A stretch of 64,000 bases of DNA, from contig OX457037.1 in assembly GCA_949752735.1 (NCBI GenBank), positions 17,454,795 through 17,518,794 of the forward strand. The letters run 5' to 3'. The stretch is from Lumbricus terrestris (lineage: Eukaryota; Annelida; Clitellata; Crassiclitellata; Lumbricidae). The stretch's first letter is position 1; every line of letters starts with the position of its first letter. The position numbers were made by a program, and so were the translations under genes. The notes under the pieces are model-generated. The model had not been told where the DNA came from and made no database searches. It saw only the letters and a list, made by a program, of their open reading frames with translations. Of the stretch, positions 24,686 to 37,390 are shown piece by piece.

Positions 24686-25050
24686 TGTAGGATCTACCGG
24701 TCGCCTTAGCAACGGATTGACCATAGACCAATCAGATCAAGACACATGGTGCAGGAAGCTAAGAGAGCCTCACTATAAAAGAGGCTGGACAATAAGAACC
24801 GGGGTTGGAAGCTCAGTAACAGTCAGCCAGTTGCGTCGTCGAGAGGCTCAGACGGCAGACAGTCAGAAGAGAGGAAGCGGTCAGGAGTGAGTCGATCATC
24901 AGTGGTCCTGTCGTAGCAAGCGTCAGTCAACTTCAAACTTCAACATGTCTGCTGTTCTTGTGTAAAATAAACTTGATACACCCGGAGCTTCGTTCCTCTT
25001 ATTCCTAGTCGACCAACTTGAATTCGCCAAGCGACTAGAGAGACATTACA
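24686..25050 (+). mobile_element. Solo-LTR-like block, 365 bp
   Basis: Begins TGTAG and ends TTACA, the TG...CA layout of an LTR. Inside, in the expected order, are a CCAAT-type word (GACCAATCAG, about 24726), a TATA box (CACTATAAAAGAGG, about 24771) and a polyadenylation signal (AATAAA, 24966-24971). No internal region or partner LTR is found nearby and no target duplication is obvious. It is either a solo LTR with a mutated TSD, or a promoter-plus-short-transcript unit of another kind. Confidence 0.5.
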
Positions 25051-25499
25051 CATTGTTGTCATTTGCGCAGGTTTGTGTCGCCTCTTGGACGTAGTTGGGT
25101 CATGGGGTTATTTGTTTATTACTGGGGAAGAGTGGCTACGTATTATTAGCTACACGGTTAAAGTGCTACATGATGTGATTCAGAAGAAGATCATTTGCTT
25201 CGTGTGTCGCAATCAGTACATGTAGATGACTGTTCAGGTGTCCTTATTCCATGGCTCACAATTATTAATTTATTATTACTATGTTGACCTGAGGTACTTT
25301 GTTCCCCCAGGGACTTATAAAATATAAAAGCAATGTGCCTGGAACTGCTACACTCCATCCGTCTCGGGCGTGGGTCTTCTAAAGAAGTCATAGTCTAGTA
25401 TTGTTGTTGTTTTTTAATATTAATATTGTCGGTTTGAAAAAATAAAGAATATGATTTTTATTATTATTAATCTCGTCATTTTTATCATCGTCACTATTA

Positions 25500-25519
25500 T
25501 TATTTTCGTTATTATTATT

Positions 25520-25607
<88 letters not shown>

Positions 25608-25640
25608 CCACCATCACCACCATCATTATTATTATGCATT
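25500..25640. repeat. ATC trinucleotide microsatellite
   Basis: (ATC)n, ending in ACC/ATT variants. Poly-Asp, poly-Met and poly-Ile frames are artefacts. Confidence 0.95.
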
Positions 25641-27099
25641 TGTAATAACGACTTTAACAATAATTACAAATTTATGTATGAACTGCTGGCAGCAACACAT
25701 GAAAATGCCACATGCAGTTAATTGTGAAATAAATACTAGAGTAGGCTATTAGTTGTAGAGAAAGCGAGAAAGACGATAAATTGAATCATTTCAGAGACCG
25801 CAAATTAAGTCGGTAATGATAAACAAAAACGAATTAGAAATCTGAGAATATATTTACGATGACAATGATTAAGGAACTAATGATACTTCAAAGCTAGCCA
25901 GCTGTGAAGACAGTTATTATTCATACAATTCAATGCTATCTCTTCTTTAACCTGCGCCGCTAGACAGACCCATCAGTTTCGCAATAAAAATTGCAGAACC
26001 AAACAGACGTAGTTTATTATAGGCCTATGATAACTTTGTTCGAACATCTGCCGCTTCTTACAGATGTATAAATAACCATTTCACACAGTGTAATACAAAT
26101 GAACAGCGAGAACGGTCTATGCTTCCTGTCAGAATTTCATCATCAGAGCTGTGTAGGCAATTATTTGTGATTGATGTATTACTATTATTAGCCTACTGAT
26201 GTTGCGTGATTTTGCACCTTGTATTTTCCATCAAAATTCTAAAGTGAGCTGTTAATATTGTAATTGTCAATTGATTCAATTCAGTTGCATTCCAAGTAAT
26301 AATATTATGCAAATCAGATACATTTTTGCTGTGTAATTATTTATTTGCACAGCACTGCTAAGCAGCGATCGCCACGGGGGAGGGGTGCTCGAATCCGTAC
26401 TATACACATTAGAAGGCGATCATTCGGACCATCTGAATTGAATAGATGAGTTACTCCATTTTTGAAAGTCTCCGAGGATTTGATAACTTGATATTAGCAT
26501 TTAATTCCAGATGATTGCAAAATCTGCACCTTCGTCTTGAAAGAGATTCTGGCTGGCTTTGCTGAGTATGCTCAGAATCTTAATATGCCAGCGTACATTG
26601 ATTTTAAAACTGCAGGGTTTCTGTGCGAATAACTACTCTGTCGGCAACAGAAACTGGGTCAAAATGATCTTACAGTAATTTATGGTTTTGCACCCGCTAA
26701 ACCACCCTGGGTAGGTTCTTTTCGTACGCGTGTCTTTGTCAGTGACCTAATTCACGATATCCCCAAACGCGGGGGACCACACACACAAGGGCAAGAGGAG
26801 CACTTAATTACCCTCTCCCTCGAATGAAAATTGGAACAACTAATGCTTTTGGTTTTTAGCAAATTTCTTCGCTCTAAGCACTAAGGATACGAGTGATAGG
26901 CTACACTTGGTGATACTGAGCAATTTACAAGTGTGAATCCTTAGGCAAAAATACCCGCGTTCTTAATTGCCTGCTTTGCATTTTCAAATATCTGAGAACC
27001 TTTTTTTAGTCAACGAAATCTCATGGAATTATTTCATTTTCCCTGTCAAAAATACTTGATGACCTTTTTAGAGGGGGGACCTTAGTTTCGAACATGAGG
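25641..27099. other. Intergenic, no gene seen
   Basis: AT-rich, no coding-like frame or element boundary recognised. Confidence 0.4.
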
Positions 27100-27107
27100 C
27101 GGTAGAG

Positions 27108-28726
27108 CAGCGGTTCTCAACCTGTGGGTCGCGACCCCCCATGGGGGTCGCCTGACGATTTGCCAGGGGTCGCCTGATCCCTACAGAAATTTGCAAAGAA
27201 TGTGCACATTATAGCGATTTCAGCATTTTCTACTATAGCAACTTCAAGTAGATTTTTAGCTGGCTTATACTTTTGCTATGAACTATTATATAGCTTGGAG
27301 CAGCTAATTTAATTTTTGCCATTTTTGTTTTAAAATGTAAATTCCACTTTAACCATTCAGATAGAACAATATTCGGTTTCCTCATCAAATCTATGCTGTC
27401 CGCTAGTCAGGCCAATACATTGGCGGAGACTTTTGAGACATGTAGGCTATGTGCATTTACTGCAGAGAGGGCGGTCTCCCGAAATTTGTTGTGGGGAGTG
27501 AGTTGCTTATAGGCCTAGTCTCCCCAATATTTCAGAAATATTTCATATATAATTATCATCATTAATTTCTACTTTGTTATCCGCTGTTTATCCGTAATAA
27601 ACAATTTTCTTAAGATGTCAGTATAAAATGCTATCATTATCGTGTGCGAAATAAAAATTTAAACAATGAGGATGAAATATTTATTGAAATTTTAAACCAC
27701 GTTCTTGAGCACTGAAATCATGAGTAAAGCGCAAATAAATATAATTTAAACGACGGGGAAGCCTGGGAAGGATATTAAATTTGTTGAAGTATTAGGCCTA
27801 AGCCAAGCATTGAAATTGTGGGGCGTTTTTTGGACAACACAGCTTAAAATGCGACCATTGCAGAGTGGATATAAAAAAATAGTAATAATGGGAGGGACAC
27901 TTTTGAAGATATGAACTACGACTAACAGGAAATAAAATATGATGACCAATTTTGCTAAAAAATAATATGACAGCCTAAATGCTCTTGCATTGTGGAAATT
28001 CAAAAACTTTTGACAACGGGTACACATCCCCATCCAAGCCCCCTTCCTTGCTCGTCGCATTCATCAAGAACACAAATAACGTTTACAAAATTGATAGCCT
28101 TCCAAAACAAATCGGCTAGGTTAAAAGAGTGTCAAGAAAAGAAGAACTAATGAAGAATTTTCAGAGAAGCCTATTGAGTTAGGAAAAGAACTAAATATGA
28201 CCAATTTTCAGAGTAGCCTATTGTTTAATAGACGCAGCATGAATAGAGAAACTACAACATTTTATTTGTAATAACATTTTGTCGGTAGAATCGATGAAAT
28301 CCAACAAATAAACTGAAGCGCCATTCAGATACTAAACATCGTAACTATGCTGGAAAGCATGGCCAGTATTTTTTAGAACAGCTGATGAGACCATGAAGGC
28401 ACGCTTGAGATGGGGGGGAGGTTCCAGCAACAAGGCGTGGCAGTTGTTGAAGTGTCACAAACTGAATAGACGTATGAAACTTCAACTTCAAACTACCGAA
28501 AAGGTACATTTAGCTCTCATGCAGAATCGCCATTAAGAGACAGGAAACCTCACACAATTGCCAAAAGCAGTTTCGAATTATGAAGTGAAAATGCATGACA
28601 ATGGACAATGGTGACAAAAATGCAGTGACAAAGTTAGAAACTCGATCAATTTTGTTGATAGGGGTCGTGACAACTTTTTGAAATCTTACCAAGGTGTCGC
28701 CGCACTAAAAAGGTTGAGAACCGCTG
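27108..28726. mobile_element. hAT-like transposon, 1619 bp, 8-bp TSD
   Basis: Left end CAGCGGTTCTCAACCTGTGG continues into a GTCGCGACCCC subterminal segment. The right end, read in reverse complement, starts CAGCGGTTCTCAACC and also reaches GGCGACACC. A perfect 8-bp target duplication, CGGTAGAG, lies at 27100-27107 and 28727-28734. CAG(T/C)GGTTCTCAA ends are the hallmark of a widespread hAT (Charlie/Buster-type) group. The element at 43780-45060 belongs to the same family and shares interior sequence. Short minus-strand frames inside give no recognisable transposase, so it is probably non-autonomous or decayed. Confidence 0.88.
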
Positions 28727-29004
28727 CGGTAGAGAGTGCCAGATTGAGGGATCAACGGCAACTGCGAATGAACGCCGACCAAAGACTAAAAGACAAGACG
28801 AGTACCGGTAGCAGGAACTACACAGTTATTATCGCTCACCATCGAATAAGATCTCAACTTGTTATAGCTTACATCTAACGCTTGAAGAGAACATTGCTTC
28901 CTATATATTGTTTACAATCCGACATACTGCTCTTCACGACTTGCATTATCTCATATGACTTACCGCATGATAAGCAGATCCTTATTTTTCATTTCGTGTT
29001 TCAG

Positions 29005-29206
29005 AAAACGTTCCTCTTCGCCCAGGGTCTCAGAATCTCAAGCAGGACGTCGAAGAACATCAATTTCCGGAATTCAATTCCATTCTGGATCGGCCGAATC
29101 CAATTTCCAGCCGAAATGGAACACTGGAAAAATACGACCGCGGCGACCTCTCTCGAGCAAAGCCAGCGAAGACGACAACAGCAAACGAAATGAAAGGAAA
29201 GTGACC

Positions 29207-29207
<1 letters not shown>
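29005..29207 (+). CDS. Possible internal exon, Ser/Arg-rich (weak)
   Basis: A pyrimidine-rich stretch ending in TTTCAG at 29004 looks like a splice acceptor. The 67 codons that follow are open, hydrophilic and G+C-richer than the flank, with Ser/Arg-rich segments such as KRSSSPRVSES and RRRTSISG. The frame then enters the CAG array, where it would read poly-Ala, and stays open to 29509. No partner exon or domain is recognised. It could also be chance. Confidence 0.25.
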
Positions 29208-29275
<68 letters not shown>

Positions 29276-29290
29276 GCAGCAGCTGTGCTC
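29208..29290. repeat. CAG trinucleotide repeat (22 pure units)
   Basis: Pure CAG from 29208 to 29273, then interrupted by CCG. It may be exonic if the adjoining frame is real: poly-Ala in that frame, poly-Gln in another. Confidence 0.9.
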
Positions 29291-29590
29291 CTTGAGCCGA
29301 AGCAAGCAGCAGTGCCTGCAGCGGCATCAGATTCGCGCCATCAACAGCAGAGTCTGCTTATCATGCGCTGCGTTTATCCGGGCAGCTGCGGCGTTTACTG
29401 GGTTATACAGTTGGTTGAACAACACGCTGCGCTCTTAGTCAACTCCACTCTGCCTTTCTGTTCAAATCCGTCCCTCTGGCCTTGCGCCTTTGTGTCCCTG
29501 TCTGTCTGAATATGTGTCCGTATGTCTTTCTGTTTGCGTGCATGCAATAGCGCTCACGTGAGCATCTCCTCGAGTCTGGAATAAGCTTAA

Positions 29591-30676
29591 TAGTCTAGGC
29601 GGTACACAAAAGTAAACTGCACTTTTTGAACACGGGTTGCCGCTTGGCACAGTTGTAGTTGGGACCCAAGAGAACATTTTAAGAAGGGGAGGCATCCGAA
29701 ATTTCCCTTAGAATTCAAGATGGCGGCTTTTTTCAAAATGGCGGCCTGAGGCTAAGAAATTCTTATAAATCATCGTATCATCTCGTGTTTGGTGTCGTTT
29801 CTATATATTTCGGACTCGAATAACATGAATCTAAGGTCAAAATCAACTTTAGACATCAAAATTAAGCCAAAAGAAGTGTTTTTACATTAAAAAACAGCAA
29901 AATTGCTATTAAAATTCATCAAATAGTTCTTAATTTCCATTGCTTGTTTTCCAATTTTCTTGTGGCATATTCCTTCATAGCTCTGAATGTTTTCTCACAG
30001 TTTTGATTATTATGCATCGGAACCAGTGGGAATTATCCTTAGAAATCAAAATGGCGGCTTCTTAAAAATGGCGTCCTGCGTCAAAGACATCCATACAAAT
30101 TGCCAAGACATGTCACGTCTAGTGTCGTTTACGTATACGATTTTTGACTCGAAGAACACCAATCTAAGGTCAAAATCATCATAGGACATCAATATAAAGC
30201 CAATATGATCAATGTTTTGCAAAACAGCAAAACTGTTTTTATAAAAACAAATATTACCTTTGTTTTCGTTGCTTTTCTTCGGTTTTTTGTGGCATCCTTC
30301 CTCATGTATCTGGGTGGTTCTTGCGAATCTATTTATAATTATTGTAATTTATAATTAGACTAAATAGCTAAAACCCAATAATCGTAGTGTTTCATATTTC
30401 CGCCCGGAAAGGGACAACGCTCGCACAGCAGTTATGACCAACAGTACAACGATTATGACGATGAAGACGACTATTATGATGATGACGACAACGACGACGT
30501 CATTAACCGATCCGCCCCCCTTGGCAACAGCGTCCGGACTTGCGCCGTTACGGATGAGTGATTCGTTGATGACGAGATAGAAGAAGGTTCGCGCCTGACG
30601 AACAGTTGGACCGTGATCACGGACCTTGACCTCCACGAACAACGTCAGAGTGGTCGATTTAGACATGCTGGTGGTG
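29591..30676 (+). repeat. Left arm of large inverted repeat (foldback)
   Basis: The sequence is the reverse complement of 31777-32875 with very few mismatches (for example one base near 30337). The arms differ by a short indel near their outer ends, around 29606-29613 against 32840-32857. The arm contains the last roughly 100 codons of the cadherin-like gene (minus strand) plus about 0.75 kb of its 3' flank. Confidence 0.93.
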
Positions 30677-31772
30677 GTGGTAGTTTTGATGGAGATGGCA
30701 CCTCTTCTCTGGTCAATCTGAAGGAGGGTGGTGTGGTGGTGATGGTAAGCGGCGTCTACAGGATGCTGAGAGATGCAATTGGAGAGACGGGTATTGCCTT
30801 CTGCATCAGCATATCTTGCAATGACTGTCATCAGTCGACTATGATGATCCCTATATATGTGTACCTGCGTTCCGGGCTGGTTTTCCAGGACATCGAAGCT
30901 GTAGCAGAACTCAGTGAACCGTGGAATCTCGTCGTCAATGTCTTTGATGGTCAACAAAGCCAGTGCTGATGACGTCAGAGATGGTGTCCCAAGGTCAAAG
31001 GCCAAGATGGACACGTTGACCTTGGGCATGACCTAACGATCGAGACTGACCTTGGCCGTGATGATGCCTTTCGAAAGGTGGACATCGAAGATTTCCTTCA
31101 ACTGTTCGTCAATTGCGTATCGATGACTACGTACGCTCAGTCCTTCGTCACGGTCCACTGCCCCTACAAGAGCCATATGTTGACCAGGGTAGATGTTCTC
31201 AATGGCCTCGTAGATATCGCTCGTAAAAGACATAGGATTATCGTTTTCATCAACAACCGTGACAGTCAGTTCCACCATGGTTGACTGCATTGGATATACA
31301 AGATCATTACAGGCAGTGGTCAGACGGTGCTCAGCTGTCGCTTCACGGTCCACTGACCTCAATGCTGCTGTAGTCACTTTGTACTGATCGTAGTAGATTG
31401 GGTCCAACAGTGAGACCCCGTCACCGTCCAGTGAACACGTCGTCTGTCCGCATAGCCCGTCATCCGGATCGTTGACTCTGAGATGAGTGACGAAGGTCCA
31501 TTGAGATCATCCTCAGACACCTCGGTCACTCCAGACTCTGTCAGGACCGTTACAATAGGTCGATTGCCATTGACGTCGGTGAAGTGTACGATGACGCTTG
31601 TTTCGTCAGTCAATCGGACTTGAGTCAATGGCAAGCACCTGCAATTTATGGAGAGCTGCAGATTCAAAGTCCATCCTCCTCAGCAGCTCAATTGCCTCCG
31701 TTTCGCTATTTATGCGGAAGCGATCGGTCGTTCTTGATGGCCTTTTGCTGATGTCGAGGTAGAACCGAACGA
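30355..31772 (-). pseudogene. Protocadherin-like 3' portion, disrupted
   Basis: Read on the minus strand from 31772, this gives successive cadherin (EC) repeats. There is a segment with ELLRRMDFESAALHKLQVLA, a degenerate calcium motif DVNGNRP, then a VNDPDDG segment, the canonical VVDENDNP linker near 31280, and an AFDLGTPSL...DIDDEIPRF segment. The end is a membrane-proximal domain, a Val/Ile-rich transmembrane helix (about 30480-30410) and a 20-residue cytoplasmic tail closed by TAA (30355-30357). Cadherins mediate calcium-dependent adhesion, and protocadherin ectodomains are often a single large exon. Damage: a frame change near 31610, another near 31500, and an in-frame TAG (31030-31032) just after a conserved LDR. 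The 5' part is cut off where the right inverted arm begins. It is probably a pseudogene; sequencing errors could mimic the frame changes but less easily the TAG. Confidence 0.8.
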
Positions 31773-31776
31773 ATCA

Positions 31777-32875
31777 ACCATCAGCATGCATAAATCGACC
31801 ACTCTGACGTTGTTCGTGGAGGTCAAGGTCCATGATCACGGTCCAACTGTTCGTCAGGCGCGAACCTTCTTCTATCTCGTCATCAACGAATCACTCATCC
31901 GTAACGGCGCAAGTCCGGACGCTGTTGCCAAGGGGGGCGGATCGGTTAATGACGTCGTCGTTGTCGTCATCATCATAATAGTCGTCTTCATCGTCATAAT
32001 CGTTGTACTGTTGGTCATAACTGCTGTGCGAGCGTTGTCCCTTTCCGGGCGGAAATATGAAACACTACGATTATTGGGTTTTAGCTATTTAGTCTAATTA
32101 TAAATTACAATAATTCTAAATAGATTCGCAAGAACCACCCAGATACATGAGGAAGGATGCCACAAAAAAACCGAAGAAAAGCAACGAAAACAAAGGTAAT
32201 ATTTGTTTTTATAAAAACAGTTTTGCTGTTTTGCAAAACATTGATCATATTGGCTTTATATTGATGTCCTATGATGATTTTGACCTTAGATTGGTGTTCT
32301 TCGAGTCAAAAATCGTATACGTAAACGACACTAGACGTGACATGTCTTGGCAATTTGTATGGATGTCTTTGACGCAGGACGCCATTTTTAAGAAGCCGCC
32401 ATTTTGATTTCTAAGGATAATTCCCACTGGTTCCGATGCATAATAATCAAAACTGTGAGAAAACATTCAGAGCTATGAAGGAATATGCCACAAGAAAATT
32501 GGAAAACAAGCAATGGAAATTAAGAACTATTTGATGAATTTTAATAGCAATTTTGCTGTTTTTTAATGTAAAAACACTTCTTTTGGCTTAATTTTGATGT
32601 CTAAAGTTGATTTTGACCTTAGATTCATGTTATTCGAGTCCGAAATATATAGAAACGACACCAAACACGAGATGATACGATGATTTATAAGAATTTCTTA
32701 GCCTCAGGCCGCCATTTTGAAAAAAGCCGCCATCTTGAATTCTAAGGGAAATTTCGGATGCCTCCCCTTCTTAAAATGTTCTCTTGGGTCCCAACTACAA
32801 CTGTGCCAAGCGGCAACCCGTGTTCAAAAAGTGCAGTTTGCTAACCAGAATCTGACTTGTACCGCTTAGACTATA
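31777..32875 (-). repeat. Right arm of large inverted repeat (foldback)
   Basis: Mirror image of 29591-30676 across a spacer of about 1.1 kb. The outer end carries TACCGCTTAGACTATA, matching the left arm's TAGTCTAGGCGGTA in reverse complement. The inner end stops exactly where the spacer's cadherin frame loses its upstream part. Confidence 0.93.
31786..32097 (+). pseudogene. Inverted duplicate of the cadherin transmembrane end
   Basis: The plus strand repeats the final 101-odd codons of the cadherin pseudogene: the membrane-proximal VEVKVxDHGPTVRQARTF segment, the Val/Ile-rich transmembrane helix and the SGRKYETLRLLGFSYLV tail with its stop. Only one residue differs in the membrane-proximal part (H for R before DHGP). 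There is no cadherin repeat upstream on this strand, so it is a 5'-truncated duplicate with no start of its own. It was produced by the same event that made the inverted repeat. Confidence 0.88.
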
Positions 32876-32879
32876 AATG

Positions 32880-34150
32880 TCTTTTTCGGTTTTTCCCTGC
32901 GACGACTGCCTGCTTGATTGTCTGCATGCGCGCCTTAGGTGTGTCCTGTATGCATGTATAGTTTTTCCAGGGAGCCTTGTGTAAATTACCGCACTATGGC
33001 GAGCGCGTTATATATATATTTCTATATATATATATATATTTATATATTTATGTATATATTATGTAAATATTTTCTTTAGTTGAGCGCCTGCAAAGGCACT
33101 GCGCTTTACATTACCCCCTCACGTCTCAATCATTGTTTACATTACAAAACGAGCAATAATTTAAAAAAATATGTGGCACTTTCTTGAAGGCATAGAATTT
33201 TGCATGTTATGGGGCATAATGGGATAGATATCCCATTTTACCTCATTTGGTGGGGCATAATGGGATTTTGGGACCTGTTAGTAAAAGATTTTTATCTCCT
33301 GTTTGGTTGATGCTTACGTAAATTTTTCTAGTCGATGGCGTACGTTATAATATTATATGCCTGCATAACGCGAGTACACAAAAGCACTAATTTCTCCTAA
33401 TTATAGGCTATGATGTTAACTTCAAAATGCCTTAAATATCCCATTATGCCGCGCTCTCCTATTATAGTCCTACAAGTTATGTTTCAAAATGTCGGGTTTA
33501 GAATTGTGGTAAATTGGGACATAATGGGACACAGAATTCTAACCGGACGGATTGTGCAAATACCGGACTGTCCGTTTCATTACCGGACGTCTGGCAACCC
33601 TATGCAGCATGTATCCGTGTATACATCGGTCTTTCTATCTGTCTGTATCATTTAATGCTCGTCTCCCGTGTACTTGTGCGTCCGTTGCTCTGTCTATTAT
33701 GCTGTCTGTTGGTTTTGACTAGTGTGCCTGCTGTCTATCAGGTTGTATGCTTGTGTGTGCCTGTGTAAGTGTGTGTATTTTTGCTTTCATCTCTCTGTCT
33801 CTGTCTCTTTTTCTGCATCTCTTTTTGTCTGTCTATTTCAATTCTATGCCTCTGTCTGTCTGTCTCTCTCTGTCTCTTTTTTCTCGGCCGTTGAGAGCTG
33901 CTTGATGTATTGCATGAACTCTTTGAACAGAGAGCATGTCGCTGACCACCGTTCATTCGTTCATTATTTGGTGATGCAACCAAAAGATCTAATGCCTTTG
34001 ACATAAATAATGACTTTTGTTTGCAATGCGTATCCACGGACTTCAAAGCAGCGAATACCGAATTTCCTAGTGCGTATTACACACGCACATACATTATACA
34101 ACATATATTCTTAGGTTCAGCTAAGGGTATAATTAAAACGAGTAGGTCCC
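32880..34150. other. Intergenic, with TA run (33010-33060), a GGCATAATGGGA cluster and a TCTG array (33780-33880)
   Basis: GGCATAATGGGA-type words occur at 33212 and 33254, and in opposite orientation at 33437, with GGGACATAATGGGAC at 33518. These could be subterminal repeats of a decayed transposon, but no ends could be fixed. The segment ending CCGGACGTCTGGCAACCC (about 33600) looks like one end of a further element. Confidence 0.45.
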
Positions 34151-34152
34151 AA

Positions 34153-34619
34153 TGATGAAATAACGTATGATTTATTCACAAGAGCAGTATATACAGCGAA
34201 AATACAGAGATACCTTCATGACGAAGCAAACCGGAACAGCCGGTAGAGTAGAGCACCACGCAGAACACTCCAGAACGTCGGCCAGTCTAACAGAGACTCG
34301 ATCCTTGTAGCCGCAAGTCAACGGCGTCAGACAGACTTCACCAACCAGGCGAACCAGACAGTGAAGAAAAGACTCGAAGGTCGAAACTCGCATCCCAGCG
34401 AGGGACATCAGCGAAGCGTAAAACGCTCAAACCACCAAACGGACATAACGTCCAAAGCAAAACCGCAACTGTCTTCAAACTCTAACTACGCATTGCAATT
34501 TATATACTCGCCACAAGAATCGCGCCAGGCCATCCCTTCTAGTCAAATTAACAGAGCAGGTGGCAGAGTAATGTCTGGCTATCGCAGCAAAACGTGGCTT
34601 AGATACTAACTGTCTAACA
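34153..34619 (-). mobile_element. LTR-like block, 467 bp
   Basis: Read on the minus strand it begins TGTTAGACAG (at 34619) and ends TTTCATCA (at 34153), giving TG...CA. It has a TATA box (TATATAAATT, near 34500) and a polyadenylation signal (AATAAA, 34171-34176) in proper order. The next bases on the minus strand, TTGGGACCTACTCG, start with a TTGGG that could be a primer-binding site, so this may be a 5' LTR whose internal region has gone. No second LTR or target duplication was found. Confidence 0.5.
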
Positions 34620-34969
34620 ATAATTATAGTCTATATTTATAATATATGTATGACATTGTATATGTATATAAAGTATGCAAAACTTATGCATACGTAATAG
34701 GGTATTGTAGGCAGAGAGACGCCTACAGAGATAGACATTGTGATAGACAGAGTGATATCTGTATTAATTATACACGTTCAATTACCATAGTTTTCAGTTT
34801 TGTTTATCTTCTTAAGGTCCGTCTTGTTTATCTAAACCCCTTTCTTCAGAGTTCATTGAGAAGGAGTTAGTCTGAAAGGCGATGATGTTGGAATAGTTGG
34901 CAGAATCATCTTTGTTTGACTCTCGCGCACACGTAGAACACGGCAGAATTGAAAGCGGGTTAGCAAAAA

Positions 34970-35440
34970 CTGCTATTGATGTAAAGGACTCTTGATGAAG
35001 CTCAATCTTGGAAAGCAACTCTTGCTGAAAAAGAAACGGGATTGATGGAAAACGATTGATAAATGGAAGTTGGATCGACGAAAAATGATTCTTGCAGAAA
35101 TGACCTCGAGTTAGCGGAATCTTTGATTCAAGAAAGAAACTCATACCGAAACAGAAGCTGAACCGTTGAAGAGAATGCACCAAAGTGTAATAGAAGTTGG
35201 ATTGATGAAAATTATACTAGAACAATTGAAGGTGGATTAAAGAAAAAAGAATTTGGTTAAATGGACACTGAATTGAATGAGGAAAACAATTTCTTCTTAA
35301 ATTTAAGCTGGATTGAGGAAAAGACTATTCTGGTTCAATGGAAGTTGAAATGATGAAAACAGTCCTCACAAAATGGAAGTTGATGTCTTAATGATTGGAA
35401 GGTGGATTGGTGAAAGGCTGTTATTGAAAGAGATACTATA
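34970..35440. repeat. Degenerate tandem repeat of about 36-38 bp
   Basis: A recurring TGGAAGTTGGATTGATGAAAA word, followed by a variable ATTCTxG stretch, restarts at roughly 35062, 35191, 35227, 35263, 35300, 35339 and 35374. The units are heavily diverged. No coding function is evident; frames carry stops on the plus strand. Confidence 0.6.
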
Positions 35441-35486
35441 GACCGACATAATTTTATATCTATTTGTGTGTGAGTGTATGTATAAA

Positions 35487-35643
<157 letters not shown>

Positions 35644-35734
35644 ACAAGATCGAGTAAGCAGTAACGTGTGTTTATCAGTCAGAAATTGACGACGATTGGC
35701 CGAGTTATCTGCTTCATCGCATCGCCCGACTGTC

Positions 35735-36010
35735 CTTCCATCTATCCACCATCTATTCATCCGTTCATCCATCTATTCATCCGTTCATCCATCCATTCAT
35801 CCATCCATCCATTCATCCATCCACTCATCCATTCGTCCATTCGTTCATCCATCCATCCATTCATCCATTCATCCGTTCGTTCATCCGTTCATCCATTCGT
35901 TCATCCATCCATCCATTCATCCATTCATCCGTTCGTTCATCCGTTCATCCATTCGTTCATCCATCCATCCATTCATCCATTCATCCGTTCGTTCATTCGT
36001 TCGTTCATTC
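35735..36010. repeat. CATC/CATT minisatellite with 56-bp higher-order repeat
   Basis: Tetranucleotide array (CATC, CATT, CGTT). From 35839 an exact-looking 56-bp unit, beginning ATTCGTTCATCC, restarts at 35895 and again at 35951. The Ile/His/Ser frames are artefacts. Confidence 0.9.
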
Positions 36011-36139
36011 CCCTATCATTTCCCGCATCAAACGTTACTTCCACATCGCATCTAAGCCCTAATACGACGCAATCGACGACGCAATTGCAATCACGCAACA
36101 GTCGAGTCGCCTGTAATATGTCATTCGAATAGTTCTCTA

Positions 36140-37390
<1,251 letters not shown>

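Noticed and set aside
33590..33605. Possible transposon end CCGGACGTCTGGCAACCC
   Set aside because: No matching inverted end or target duplication could be located.
35735..36010. CRISPR-like periodicity
   Set aside because: Contiguous tetranucleotide satellite without unique spacers, in a eukaryotic context.
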